Shown piece by piece: positions 19,401 to 25,751 of a DNA stretch of 64,000 nt. The notes beneath the pieces were generated by a model, which was not told where the DNA came from, did no database searches, and saw only the letters and a list, made by a program, of their open reading frames with translations. The position numbers were made by a program, and so were the translations under genes. Where the stretch lies: positions 4,092,001 through 4,156,000 of the forward strand of contig NZ_CP133779.1 of the NCBI RefSeq assembly GCF_034347425.1, given 5' to 3'. Position 1 is the stretch's first letter, and each line of letters opens with the position of its first letter. This DNA is from Undibacterium sp. CCC3.4. Its GTDB lineage: Bacteria; Pseudomonadota; Gammaproteobacteria; Burkholderiales; Burkholderiaceae_D.

Positions 19401-20519
19401 CCACAGTTGACTGAGCAAAACAATCGCCGTACTGAAGGTGCCTTGCATCTCTACAAAGCGATCGGCGCGGCAGGCAATATCCTCCACCTCAGTCAGCCAA
19501 GGTGCCAACAGCGCCAAGCAGTCTTCCGATGTCAATATTCGCGTCCCCAGGGGTGCTCGGGTGCCGCCGGCCGCCGCGCGCATTGTTTGTCCTTGCAGTA
19601 AGCTCTGCTGTTCCAACAATTCCAGCAGTTCGACCGCGCTGCCAAGCAAAATCCCGTCTAACTGCACCTGTTTCTGCAGACCGGCTTGTTGCGCTGGTAC
19701 CAGCAAAGCTTGCCTTGCTTGCTGCGCGTTGTCGATACGCTGCTGCAGCATATCCAACAAGCGCGCACAGGCCGATGCGGCCACAGCGACGGGCTCAGAC
19801 GCTTGCTCGCCGGGCTGCTCAAACGCCTGCTCCGCCACGACAATAAACTTCTGCAGCAGTTGCCACTGTTGATTACCGCGCACATCTTCAGAAGTCGGCT
19901 GCACGAACCAATTGATCAAGCGCTCAGCCCAAGAGAAGCTTCCCTCCTCCCGCGCGGCAGAGCGCAAGCCAGGCAGCAGTTGCCTGGCCGGATGTGCCGG
20001 CGGTAAACGCGCAATTTCACGCTCAGTCAGGCTCAATTGGGCACGCAGTTCTTGATCCGCTGTCAAGCGCGGGAAGTACAAGGCTTCCGCCTGATCTTCC
20101 TGCGCAGTATCGGCGAACAGCGCAGCGGCCTGTGCCGCCAGCCTGGCGACCAATTCCCGCACCTGCGCTTCGGCCCACGCCCAGCCTGTCGAACCAGACC
20201 ACGGTGGCGCGGTGCCAGTCATTTTATTCGGTGCTGTCGTCGGGTCGACCAGCTTCCTGCCGCTCTCGCAATTGGCAAATTTGACCGCTGCCAGCCCAGC
20301 TAAGTCAGCGCCATCGTCACGACGTTTACCCGACGTGACGACACCGTTCAAGGCTGCTGCAAGACTAGTCATATTACCGTGTACGGCCGGCGACAACTTG
20401 ACTGACACCGAACTGCCGGCTAACAAGTTTTGGGACAGTGTCGTAGGCGCAAAGCTCAGCATCATTGGCTCATCTACCGCCGAGTGCGACGAACAGGCAA
20501 TACTCAAATTTCTAGGCAT
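10488..20519 (-). CDS. Giant LRR protein with C-terminal NEL-like E3 ubiquitin ligase domain; putative effector/toxin
   Basis: About 3343 residues in one uninterrupted frame. The ATG at 20519 follows a good GAGGAAA ribosome site, so I prefer it to an in-frame start 57 bases up. Seen, in order: a Ser-rich N-terminus without signal peptide; a long helical, Gln/Ala-rich region; hydrophobic stretches at about 563-593 and 843-876, the second followed by D-D-Q-I-S and V-Y-E-G-G-S blocks recalling the TcdA/TcdB pore-forming region; a long region of unknown fold; a Gly/Ser linker (about 2453-2510); about 14 leucine-rich repeats (2600-2940); and a C-terminal helical domain. Its F-D-T-C-T-D motif (Cys3126) and E-I-A-L-K-F-L-V-D-T-R-Q-R-L block match NEL ligases of IpaH/SspH and Pseudomonas type. 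NEL enzymes ubiquitinate eukaryotic host proteins. Host-directed function and secretion route are inferred; no secretion gene is nearby. Confidence 0.75.
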   Translation of the reverse strand: MPRNLSIACSSHSAVDEPMMLSFAPTTLSQNLLAGSSVSVKLSPAVHGNMTSLAAALNGVVTSGKRRDDGADLAGLAAVKFANCESGRKLVDPTTAPNKMTGTAPPWSGSTGWAWAEAQVRELVARLAAQAAALFADTAQEDQAEALYFPRLTADQELRAQLSLTEREIARLPPAHPARQLLPGLRSAAREEGSFSWAERLINWFVQPTSEDVRGNQQWQLLQKFIVVAEQAFEQPGEQASEPVAVAASACARLLDMLQQRIDNAQQARQALLVPAQQAGLQKQVQLDGILLGSAVELLELLEQQSLLQGQTMRAAAGGTRAPLGTRILTSEDCLALLAPWLTEVEDIACRADRFVEMQGTFSTAIVLLSQLWASSLEPRLLSDTLALWSEQQTQAETRRLEHNARVCNLVSLLALSQDIAGYQRRWQAAEQSQLAWQADQQVVEAQWYAVHHPHTPSESEASLIHRLMQAWLQRYNATGFTAQQAQQAGHMAEALARYMHEAERTTHSQQVIVPKDLMAQGVPSLSRSWSAWAEIDGVAPLVRDPAPLADFDSAGQSISAATVTTAVAMLAAVAARAVGGSASGVASLGVAAGLASVWPTAEGARAAGNKACVMNLADQSDTSKSQSQRQQLSDALAALSKQGAQITPVEQNPWPVMQEAAKLLLSAEQQNARLDHVTALEQGQFELRFLQNNGAPLVKILDPKQLAQLVSSETYRQQGLGARLRGSLASSARVGQQALNLKGLLDNSALGPQFLFDSAGHGDIGPLLGQMSGLWEYQHLINKFLIGEAQASDLLRYKAVSSRLDHALGGTDLVLGLYENGKIFERLMTMHQSQSEWTVDIMQLSANTLAMGLSVASMICPPLLPAAIIAQALCYLPQKFGEHLQLGDKAVTSIGALQQRWDAYSHPLIRREDSSAPGNATVLRGSNLYPLKHCRITDDQISYTRNRVDVYEGGSQDAWAALPSVIHWAAGSYATPPPPPFRDVGHRMSGEPLRPNQARPLVYYTGDVAQSTTLSIDANHPLIVDLSLVPPLEMQWKKSAAVGFTHRNDAQLQSWERSRYAALFPVRAGDAQLLEEFTFFGQPDQLRLEFARSSATSVVFKAPQEQQQRQCLSVELSNQASNKAHYVFAGLNAQAKEWLLDSRHGAGFLLALTPNTKVLGDGRETLEFVRDPRNPKKICVRLENVTPTRSQNEEAFSNAYTQLPNEVREKMARVTVNGIGFADFIHGRFPQHSVQPGAGKWAALYDQVKQHNNANPRSWGLDIVTPVSGKTVEESIGWSFMESMAGQGGASNLRAHNEPVVEEFFEGYIEKALALLGIMAKSFLSSQRLRVDYPIQAKEGSVDFDADTVHDGVKYPLAWLAREQTWLIGRPQAWGERGHVESARVAPPPGYSWYAHADAPPLQGTVVSKLNGTQSELFLQTQQGELRALSQQQFADFQSVRALALDYDALLNQVIPALRTQVGQDIGKHQSQLAPAGAFASGSTPSLEGAVNFQQAVRAAKAYYPSYALLRAYDLQGSNQTLRASELDRAQQRIEQAQAVLSAFVMSGQRSLERTVAATATRVTLQIEIQEQQFYPVVTSVVFPLSSRPSDEQLNALAAEHRYLRLADRVLVRWGERLGFFDRKQDQLSLVPDQFSRALVPLGRDRQYEFFSHAGQADSLLRWEVSSPLISRNDTALSLDPRTVLPLQTLLPAGFIRELGLQDGRWAFHHERGALWQSAYSVLSLVTDGYWQLRSLTGELLDFYAVSAEQGRAVTVAERRQLHAYLSLQVLQAVEQQVAALQERAGPSRAQQHIGAAYYEAIDLPPWYHAQLPTALKSSLYDAPRTPSLLEVLAAYGISSSDYLSYGFLRVEGLMPMIADYTHLSKHPTLIKARSDGGGRPERHFYQMAEQGMLYQRVKIESADRFKDLMSTVGAHPRSLLDSPLFQFCVSELPQRCLVQNRANQFLVPADPARFFTLEYMGVVGEQALWRRADQQLEVSGYTWLQPGAMAALLQQGAPVQPAATVKGWQIPAAGVLSRLGLSQVELCAEGLVDTQSGRRLEPVLHDGSVGEVSVLHEPGVDAQCLSYVWAGQVIYSILPFGVRPLRQVGRTSNGEPILEDPVRGDRAYLSRAALMVTLMQGYATPRLHGQTMVYQPHSGGGDYLQLDADSFANGTVQIMSGWQQLAVRRFRGELRLPLAPQSNGQLELTELSSYQAQRQGQNLTLTHSEGAQVEIIWPPGARLTLNGIACSTPRELVGQLRRVNQPTPVAQWARRLPYAQHLGSSHKGDLFHNRLSSQLLVLDTLGMVRCIGQVPGLRVEGGMLQTALLSAGQTLDYPVLAGVAVAWLRMGEGSALTVEASAVEALREQSGRQPLIVLDLRTMTAGQQLTLQLARAQWALADNELSRATTGNEVTLYTHAATTTHTHVLLNLLLPTGLRLQWTRRDDDPVLSRLQLTLRAERVFERVLERVPRMLPPGDNAGRSEGGRAGNNPASDAGGSAGSGSGNGAGSSAGGGRTGAGATPGSVQQACTAASAATPALPATVPADAALFRTAAADSVAVSADSLGVRRAPGGVTEREATQGRVAIWVSAATPDELAARLTAQSRIEQWYAAFQASDYQPLDLSNLGLTTMPRLPRELSAVDLSHNRLSMMPQASVLPPLLMQLDLSFNQIERLPTDWGSLVELDVRHNRIDRIERVTAPQLLRLQASNNRLTRFPEMTAPKLVEARLRSNEIRRLPVNMGGPLQSWPELLVLDLTANRLNSVPAGFGLAFPSLQRLALTRNRITALPAQAFQGMPHLRSLHLINLARGGRPVMLDDGVFDGLNELRAVALNRNSLEVLPRLPASLYNLRAEHNRLSQVGDLPAALISAELGYNRIASIDAQRPWPAGLQELSLDHNLLTEFPRNLPADMDHVIVSHNRIAVFDVRVTPLPVVTDPDGTTLIDLNDNPLVDIELDLAHTSDAYLVRISNHQLPWHTVEALQAMISRPEFDGPEIDLGEAQAQQPDVVIARWYESGDVHIHMWKTLVEQRRQAQVDWIAAQAEHDQSMRVYRQAQRRWLSQAAAERRGTPPRQPTPPRPSVEALEAQYIENVAKVLALLSENSTIVNHPEARSVVRNLLNMMMDDRTLLERLGNEMAAYFDTCTDGAAAMLVSVLASSKQVAIKQGTLYPDDFAGFEAQMQRFRRMDLLRKIADERIKEIKHEEPNFREDIEIALKFLVDTRQRLGLENEVPFTEMVFSRMVNRYVSAEHIERAIAQIQIETPVAYSSWMMARPETIAWLKKWRAPAYERLNTQLDAYRTEDRSGFSVLDARVDVDLLVRGYRPEYLSNAERADLSGLVFEDWKIHYYDQFLAQMRAVNQ

Positions 20520-20963
20520 AACATTTCCTCTGCGCAGGCAAAAGTAAGATTGAATAAGGAACCCGAGACCAAGCAATTTTCAGAATTTCATGGAGGCGAC
20601 GTACAGCTATTTGCAAACATGGCTGACGCAGAAATACGTTGCCCTTAGCCATGCTCGAGTTCGTCGAAAAATCATATTTAATTTGGCAAATTAGAAATTT
20701 CAGTTTTCGATCATTCACTTGCGCATGGGGCAGTCGCCTAGGGAAGCGCGGCATGCTTTCCACCAAGGTGCTCTGCCGGCTCACTGAGCGTTCAGCACTG
20801 ATAGCGCCAAACGCATTAATAAGCTGCAAATCGTGCGGCTTCCGCCGGACAAATCCAAATGTTACCTTTCCAGCAGCTCCATTTTGAGAGCCTCCCAATA
20901 AGCAGAGGTTATTTTGCACTCAATCAATTCACAACAATTCAAAGAAGTCGCGGAAGCACTGTC
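20520..20963. other. Intergenic region, no recognisable gene
   Basis: 444 bases lie between the start of the giant gene and the truncated efflux gene, which diverge. It holds the ribosome site of the giant gene (GAGGAAA near 20524-20530) and presumably both promoters. A 135-codon open frame on the minus strand (to 20919) has no family features and overlaps that start; I do not call it a gene. Confidence 0.6.
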
Positions 20964-21590
20964 ATGAAACCCATCCATACAAACGCTGCTGCCATATTCT
21001 TCGTTGCAATCACTACAGCCATCGCCCTATCGGGCTGCGGCCAGTCAAAAACTGCTTTACCGAGAAGTAAGCAGCCAATAGCAAGCGTCACAGTCGCAGC
21101 GCCCGAGAGCTCGATGGTTCAGGAAACACTGGATTACACCGGTCGAATAGAAGCGTCGCAACGAGTTGAAGTGCGCTCACGTTTGTCTGGCTACTTGCAA
21201 GCGATCAAATTTCATGATGGCCAGCAGGTCAGAGCAGGTGATGCCCTCTTTGTGATTGATCAGCGACCCTTTGCGATCGCCCGAGATCGTGCGCAGGCAA
21301 TCGTGGCGCAAGCCATTGCGCGCCAAAAACTCGCGTCAACACAACTAACTCGTGTCACGCATTTACATCAATCGGGCGCATCAAGCGCAGACGAACTCGA
21401 CCGCACCCGCGGTGAGTTTGAAGGCGCTCAGGCAGCGCTACTATTGAGCCAAGCCGAATTGAAAAGTGCCGAACTTGAGCTGGCGTTTGCCACTGTCAGG
21501 TCACCCATCGCGGGCACAGTGTCTGATCATCGTATCGACATTGGCAACTACGTTGTCGGCGGCGCTGGACAAGCTTGCCGGTGGCTTTGA
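20964..21590 (+). pseudogene. Truncated RND efflux membrane-fusion protein (AcrA/MexA family)
   Basis: The first 208 codons of a periplasmic adaptor lipoprotein. There is a signal peptide with lipobox A-L-S-G-C, the biotinyl-lipoyl half-motif (Y-T-G-R-I-E-A-S-Q-R-V-E-V-R-S-R-L-S-G-Y-L), a coiled-coil hairpin (about 95-165) and the second lipoyl half A-T-V-R-S-P-I-A-G-T-V-S. After I-D-I-G-N-Y-V-V-G-G the family sequence stops and the frame ends within nine codons. Normal members have about 370-400 residues, so the barrel and membrane-proximal domains are missing. No RND pump follows. The open reading could still be translated, but the product should not bridge a pump. Confidence 0.8.
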
Positions 21591-21633
21591 TGTCGGCAAT
21601 ACCGTTAGTAAATAAGTCAACAATTGTCATCCT

Positions 21634-22467
21634 ATGGTAGTCACAAAATTAAATCTCAACATGCACACGAGCACAAAAAAACCACCAATCAATCACATTC
21701 CCCTTGCCGCTATGGAAGCGCACAATGCCATGCTTCAAGCGGCACCGGTTCGGCCACAATCAGCAGCCATTGTGACGGCGCGCGAACAGCTCAGTGCAGC
21801 GCGGATTCGGCTCAGCTTCAGTGGTGATGATGTGGCGACCTTTATTCATAATGAGGCGACGCAAGCGCCCGGCACTTGGGTCAAGCTGTTCGTGCCGGCC
21901 GCAAATGGAGAAATTATCGGACGCGCCTACACGCTGCGTCAGTTTGATCTCAGCAAGGGAAGCTTCGAGATAGAATTTTTCACTCACCAAAACGGGCCAG
22001 CTTCATCATGGGCGCATTCTGCACAAATTGGAGATAGCATCAGCTTTGCGGGTCCGCGCGCTGGTGGGTTTTCTCTCCATCCAGCATCGGCCTGGCTTGC
22101 CCTGATTGGCGATGAGACTGGCTGGTCTGCGATACAGGCTATCTTGACTACTCTCCCTACCGATTTACCAGCAATCATCCTGATTGAAGTCGAGCATCCC
22201 GATCAACATCCGCCTTTTCTTGTCGGCCCCAATATGCAACTACACTATATCAAGCGCACTCATCAGCAATTGGGAGCAGATCAGGCACTCGTCAGCTCAC
22301 TCGATGAGTTGGAAATACCCTCAGGCTCAGGCCAAGCATGGGTGGCCGGAGAGTCGAGCAGCGTCATGGCGATACGTAAGTTTCTACAAGAAAAATGGAA
22401 ATTAGACAAAACAGACCTCCACACGAAAGGCTATTGGAAACAGGGCGAATCACATTTTCGCTCCTAG
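21634..22467 (+). CDS. Siderophore-interacting protein (FAD/NAD(P)H ferric-siderophore reductase)
   Basis: Cytoplasmic flavoprotein of the ViuB/YqjH type that releases iron from imported siderophores by reduction. The FAD-binding block G-R-A-Y-T-L-R-Q-F-D, the G-D-E-T-G-W-S-A-I segment, the C-terminal W-V-A-G-E-S-S-S-V-M-A-I-R and the family ending K-G-Y-W-K-Q-G-E-S-H are all visible in 277 residues. The start is uncertain: the ATG at 21634 has no ribosome site, and an in-frame ATG at 21661 is equally possible. It lies 43 bases after the truncated efflux gene, close to what looks like a deletion junction, so its original promoter may be lost. Confidence 0.88.
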   Translation: MVVTKLNLNMHTSTKKPPINHIPLAAMEAHNAMLQAAPVRPQSAAIVTAREQLSAARIRLSFSGDDVATFIHNEATQAPGTWVKLFVPAANGEIIGRAYTLRQFDLSKGSFEIEFFTHQNGPASSWAHSAQIGDSISFAGPRAGGFSLHPASAWLALIGDETGWSAIQAILTTLPTDLPAIILIEVEHPDQHPPFLVGPNMQLHYIKRTHQQLGADQALVSSLDELEIPSGSGQAWVAGESSSVMAIRKFLQEKWKLDKTDLHTKGYWKQGESHFRS

Positions 22468-22550
22468 GAAAATACCAGTTGACATGGAACGGTGGCATAC
22501 TTGCTGCGCTTACTAGCAGCCCAACTTGCCTATATTGTTAAAGGAATGGC

Positions 22551-23906
22551 GTGAATACAGAAATGTTTGATTTATTAGTCATCGGTGCCGGCAGTGGTGG
22601 GGTACGCGCTGCGCGTATGGCCGCACAAAAAGGTGCACGCGTGGGTATCATTGAAGGGGGCGATTTAGGCGGCACTTGCGTCAATGTCGGCTGTATTCCC
22701 AAAAAACTCTATAGCTATGCCGCGCATTATGCCGAGTCTTTCAACGAAGCTGCCGGTTATGGCTGGTCGATTACAGAAAAACCCAAGCTGAACTGGGAAC
22801 TGCTGAAAGCCAACCGACGCACAGAAATTTCTCGCCTCAATGCCGTCTATGCCAATCTGCTGAGCAATGCCGGGGTAGTAATGATCAGCGGCTGGGCCAA
22901 GATAATTAATCGCAATACGGTACAAGTCGACGGCCTTGCGTATCATGCCAAGACCATATTGATCGCCACTGGTGGCACCCCGACGGTACCGCACATTGCC
23001 GGAGCGGAGCACGCCATCACCTCCAACGACATCTTCGATCTTGCGGTATTTCCCAAACGATTATTAGTCGTCGGCGGTGGATATATCGCCTGCGAATTTG
23101 CCTCCATATTTAACGGGCTCGGTGCGCAAGTTACACAACTGTATCGTGGAGAACAAATATTACGCGGCTTTGACGATGATGTGCGTCAGTTTCTTGCGGC
23201 AGAAATGCGTCAAGCCGGCGTCGATTTACGCCTCAATACCGATGTCGCTACAATCATCAATTCGGAAGACGGCCTCACCGTCAGCTTAAACAATGGCCAG
23301 ACCATACAAGTCGACACCATCTTGTATGCCATCGGCCGCGTTCCCAATATTCAAGGTTTGGGGCTACCAGAGAACGGTATTGAACAAAGCGCCGATGGGG
23401 CAATTAAAGTAAACGAGCAATATCAAACATCGGTTCCCGGCATTTATGCCTTGGGCGACGTGACGGCCAGAATTCAACTCACCCCGGTGGCATTAGGCGA
23501 AGCCATGGCGCTGGTAGATCATCTGTTCGGCGCACAAAAAATGCAAATGGATTACGCTTTTATCCCGACTGCTGTGTTCACGCATCCCAACCTTGCCACG
23601 GTCGGCTATAGCGAAGCGGAGGCACGAAATAAATTCAAAAAAATACGCGTGTATCGCAGCGAATTCAAAGCGCTTAAACATACATTAAGCGGCAGCACCG
23701 AACGGACTATGATGAAACTCATCGTCGATGACCTGACTGATCGCGTGGTGGGCATGCATATGGTAGGGGCCGATGCCGGCGAAATCATACAAGGATTTGC
23801 CGTGGCCATGAAAGCCGGTGCGACCAAAGCTATCTTTGACAGCACGATAGGCATTCATCCTACGGCAGCGGAAGAGTTTGTGACGATGCGAACTGCTCTG
23901 CCTTGA
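22551..23906 (+). CDS. gor: Glutathione-disulfide reductase Gor
   Basis: NADPH-dependent flavoenzyme that keeps glutathione reduced. The 451 residues show the FAD Rossmann motif G-A-G-S-G-G, the redox disulphide G-G-T-C-V-N-V-G-C-I-P-K-K, the NADPH motif V-V-G-G-G-Y-I-A-C-E-F, the second FAD block Y-A-L-G-D-V-T and the dimer-interface catalytic H-P-T-A-A-E-E. I use the GTG at 22551 because an AAGGA ribosome site sits six bases before it; the next in-frame ATG (22563) is too far from that site. It is monocistronic and convergent with the Fic gene. Confidence 0.95.
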   Translation: MNTEMFDLLVIGAGSGGVRAARMAAQKGARVGIIEGGDLGGTCVNVGCIPKKLYSYAAHYAESFNEAAGYGWSITEKPKLNWELLKANRRTEISRLNAVYANLLSNAGVVMISGWAKIINRNTVQVDGLAYHAKTILIATGGTPTVPHIAGAEHAITSNDIFDLAVFPKRLLVVGGGYIACEFASIFNGLGAQVTQLYRGEQILRGFDDDVRQFLAAEMRQAGVDLRLNTDVATIINSEDGLTVSLNNGQTIQVDTILYAIGRVPNIQGLGLPENGIEQSADGAIKVNEQYQTSVPGIYALGDVTARIQLTPVALGEAMALVDHLFGAQKMQMDYAFIPTAVFTHPNLATVGYSEAEARNKFKKIRVYRSEFKALKHTLSGSTERTMMKLIVDDLTDRVVGMHMVGADAGEIIQGFAVAMKAGATKAIFDSTIGIHPTAAEEFVTMRTALP

Positions 23907-23917
23907 ACCCGCAGCCA

Positions 23918-25279
23918 TCAATGCCCACGCCGCAGCTTCCAGGCTTGATACTCGGTCGCGCGCACACCATAGCGCGCCAGTACACCCTCATGTAGCCGCT
24001 TCAGCTCGTCGATGACCAATGCCAAGACGTCTGCCTGCTGCTGCGCCGGAACCCGCTCTGCCACGTAGGCTTGAATGCTTGAGATCGGGTCTAGTTCAGG
24101 ATGCATGATGAGCTCACGGATCGTTTGTTTGATGAAATCCCGCCAAGCCAAGCGCAGTGGATCGGGCTCCGCAAGATTTTGTTTAATAACCAGATACTCC
24201 TGCGTCGAACGTTCGTAAGCCCAAACGTACAAGTCACGCAACAGTTCCACGCGGGTCATCTCGTATACGCCCAGGGTGGCACGGCTGTAGGCCTGCTCCG
24301 GTACATCCAGGAAAGTCAGAGGGCACAGGTTGGCGCGAAACAGGGGCAAATTCGCCGCTAGTCGCGAGCTGCGCTTATTCATATCAGCAAAGGGCTGCAG
24401 ATAAGGCAGGTGCACCATCATGAAGAAGGACTGCTCGAACGGGTCACGAATTTGGTTGGCCTTGCCCAGCAGCGCGTCCAACGCTTGGTCGATTTGCTGT
24501 GGCGTAGAAAGAGGCCGATAGACACTTTTTCCTATATCGACCGCATGCTGCCGAATCCGCCCCTCATCAGCCGGGTTGGGCAGCAAGTTTTCCGCCAAGG
24601 CGCTGTGCAGATTCATCAAGGTGTAGCGGTTGAACTCTGCGCTGGCGATGTTTTCTACCAGCAGCTCGATCGCCGTCTTATGGTTGAGAATCATTTGCGT
24701 TTCCAGCGCGGCTTTACCCTGTGCCACCTTGCCGTGTTCGATCAGTTCACGCGTGTCCAAACGTGAGTAGGTGTTACCTTCCAGATGGCTTGACGCCCAA
24801 GATAAATCGATCAGCAAGCGGTTCAAAATGGCGCGACTATACGTACCGGCCGGCTCATCCACTGCAGCGGTTCGGCCCATCTTGTGCAATTGCCGGCGCA
24901 GCGACTCAGACAAGTAGAAGGTCTGGTTGGGACGATATGCCTCCAGAAAATCGTGCTGGTAGCCGACCGGCTGGCGCGCTTGCGTAGGCTGGTCGACATA
25001 GGCCAGAACATCCTCACTGTCAGCCGACCTGCGAATAAAATTGGGGAAAATATCGCTGGCAGCAGCCACAATGAAGCTGTCAGCTTGGCCACTCACTGCG
25101 AAGTAGCGGCGTGCTCTACCCTCCCCTATCGCCGCAGCTTGGCCATTCTCAATCAGCTTCGCAATCAGGCGCTGTGCCGTACGTCTGGCCATATAGGGGT
25201 GCTCGGTCAGCAGTTCAGCCAAGCTCAATCCAGCCACGGATAGGCGAATACTATTGAATAAGTCAGTCGTCGATGACAT
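23918..25279 (-). CDS. Fic/Fido-domain protein with winged-helix N-terminus and substituted active site
   Basis: About 453 residues. The N-terminal 70 look like a winged helix-turn-helix (L-T-E-H-P-Y-M-A-R-R-T-A-Q-R-L-I-A-K-L). A Fic core follows. The family motif H-P-F-x-x-G-N-G-R-x-x-R is read here as Q-P-F-A-D-M-N-K-R-S-S-R, so the catalytic His is Gln295 and both glycines are replaced. An inhibitory-helix-like motif S-S-H-L-E-G-N (Glu167) precedes it, as in class II Fic proteins. Normal AMP transfer is therefore doubtful. I chose the ATG at 25279 because longer frames run through repeated TGGCGCAGTTT sites (25288-25371) that look like an operator; the protein may bind them itself. No antitoxin partner is adjacent. 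Confidence 0.8.
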   Translation of the reverse strand: MSSTTDLFNSIRLSVAGLSLAELLTEHPYMARRTAQRLIAKLIENGQAAAIGEGRARRYFAVSGQADSFIVAAASDIFPNFIRRSADSEDVLAYVDQPTQARQPVGYQHDFLEAYRPNQTFYLSESLRRQLHKMGRTAAVDEPAGTYSRAILNRLLIDLSWASSHLEGNTYSRLDTRELIEHGKVAQGKAALETQMILNHKTAIELLVENIASAEFNRYTLMNLHSALAENLLPNPADEGRIRQHAVDIGKSVYRPLSTPQQIDQALDALLGKANQIRDPFEQSFFMMVHLPYLQPFADMNKRSSRLAANLPLFRANLCPLTFLDVPEQAYSRATLGVYEMTRVELLRDLYVWAYERSTQEYLVIKQNLAEPDPLRLAWRDFIKQTIRELIMHPELDPISSIQAYVAERVPAQQQADVLALVIDELKRLHEGVLARYGVRATEYQAWKLRRGH

Positions 25280-25287
25280 GATCGATA

Positions 25288-25371
25288 TGGCGCAGTTTGA
25301 GAGGGTTGTGGCGCGATTATGGCGCAGTTTATGGAACTGCGCCACATTTCCGTAAAAAATTGGCGCAGTTT
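25288..25371. promoter_or_regulatory. Repeated operator-like sites upstream of the Fic gene
   Basis: TGGCGCAGTTT occurs at 25288-25298, 25320-25330 and 25361-25371, and its inverse AACTGCGCCA at 25335-25344. The second and the inverted copy form a 10-bp-arm palindrome with a 5-base spacer. The cluster covers the probable promoter and 5' end of the Fic gene, whose N-terminus is a DNA-binding fold, so autoregulation is likely. This is inference from position. Confidence 0.6.
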
Positions 25372-25495
25372 AGCTTTATGTCACCCAGTAGCAGCCCTAA
25401 GCGCGCCCTTCCCGATTGATCAAAGCACTCTGCACCGAGGTCGCAGAAGCCATGCTCGCTTGGCCGAGCAACAGTGCATTTGAATTGTTTCTGGC

Positions 25496-25702
25496 ATCAT
25501 TCCCGCATGCTTTTGACGGGAACCCAGCGTCGTTTTCAGCACTGAAAACACGATCATATCTGGCATTTTCAGTTAAGCACGAACACCGCTGGGTTCCTGC
25601 CGAAAGCGTGCAGGAATGACCTTACTGGCGATTGGGGTAATGATAGCCTTTTGCGACAGCCTTTGAAGGCCGGGGTTTCAAACCCTAGTCAGATTTTTGA
25701 TG
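25496..25702. repeat. MITE-like dispersed repeat, copy B
   Basis: Second copy of the element at 2004-2374. It has the same inner palindrome (left arm from about 25497, right arm ending at 25620, with TTCAGTTAAGCACGAAC conserved between the arms), the shared GGGGTAATGATA stretch and an intact right end (25648-25702). That right end matches the left end of copy A in inverse orientation. The 24-base tandem array is absent and the left end is missing. It fills the gap between the Fic gene and the hybrid kinase; the rest of that gap (25380-25495) shows nothing I recognise. Confidence 0.75.
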
Positions 25703-25751
25703 ATGCGCCACGGTAGGCATGAGCGACGCCCTCAACGAGGGGAAATCCAGC

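Noticed and set aside
20512..20919. A 135-codon minus-strand frame upstream of the giant gene
   Set aside because: Overlaps the chosen start and ribosome site of the giant gene, and no recognisable domain or codon pattern.
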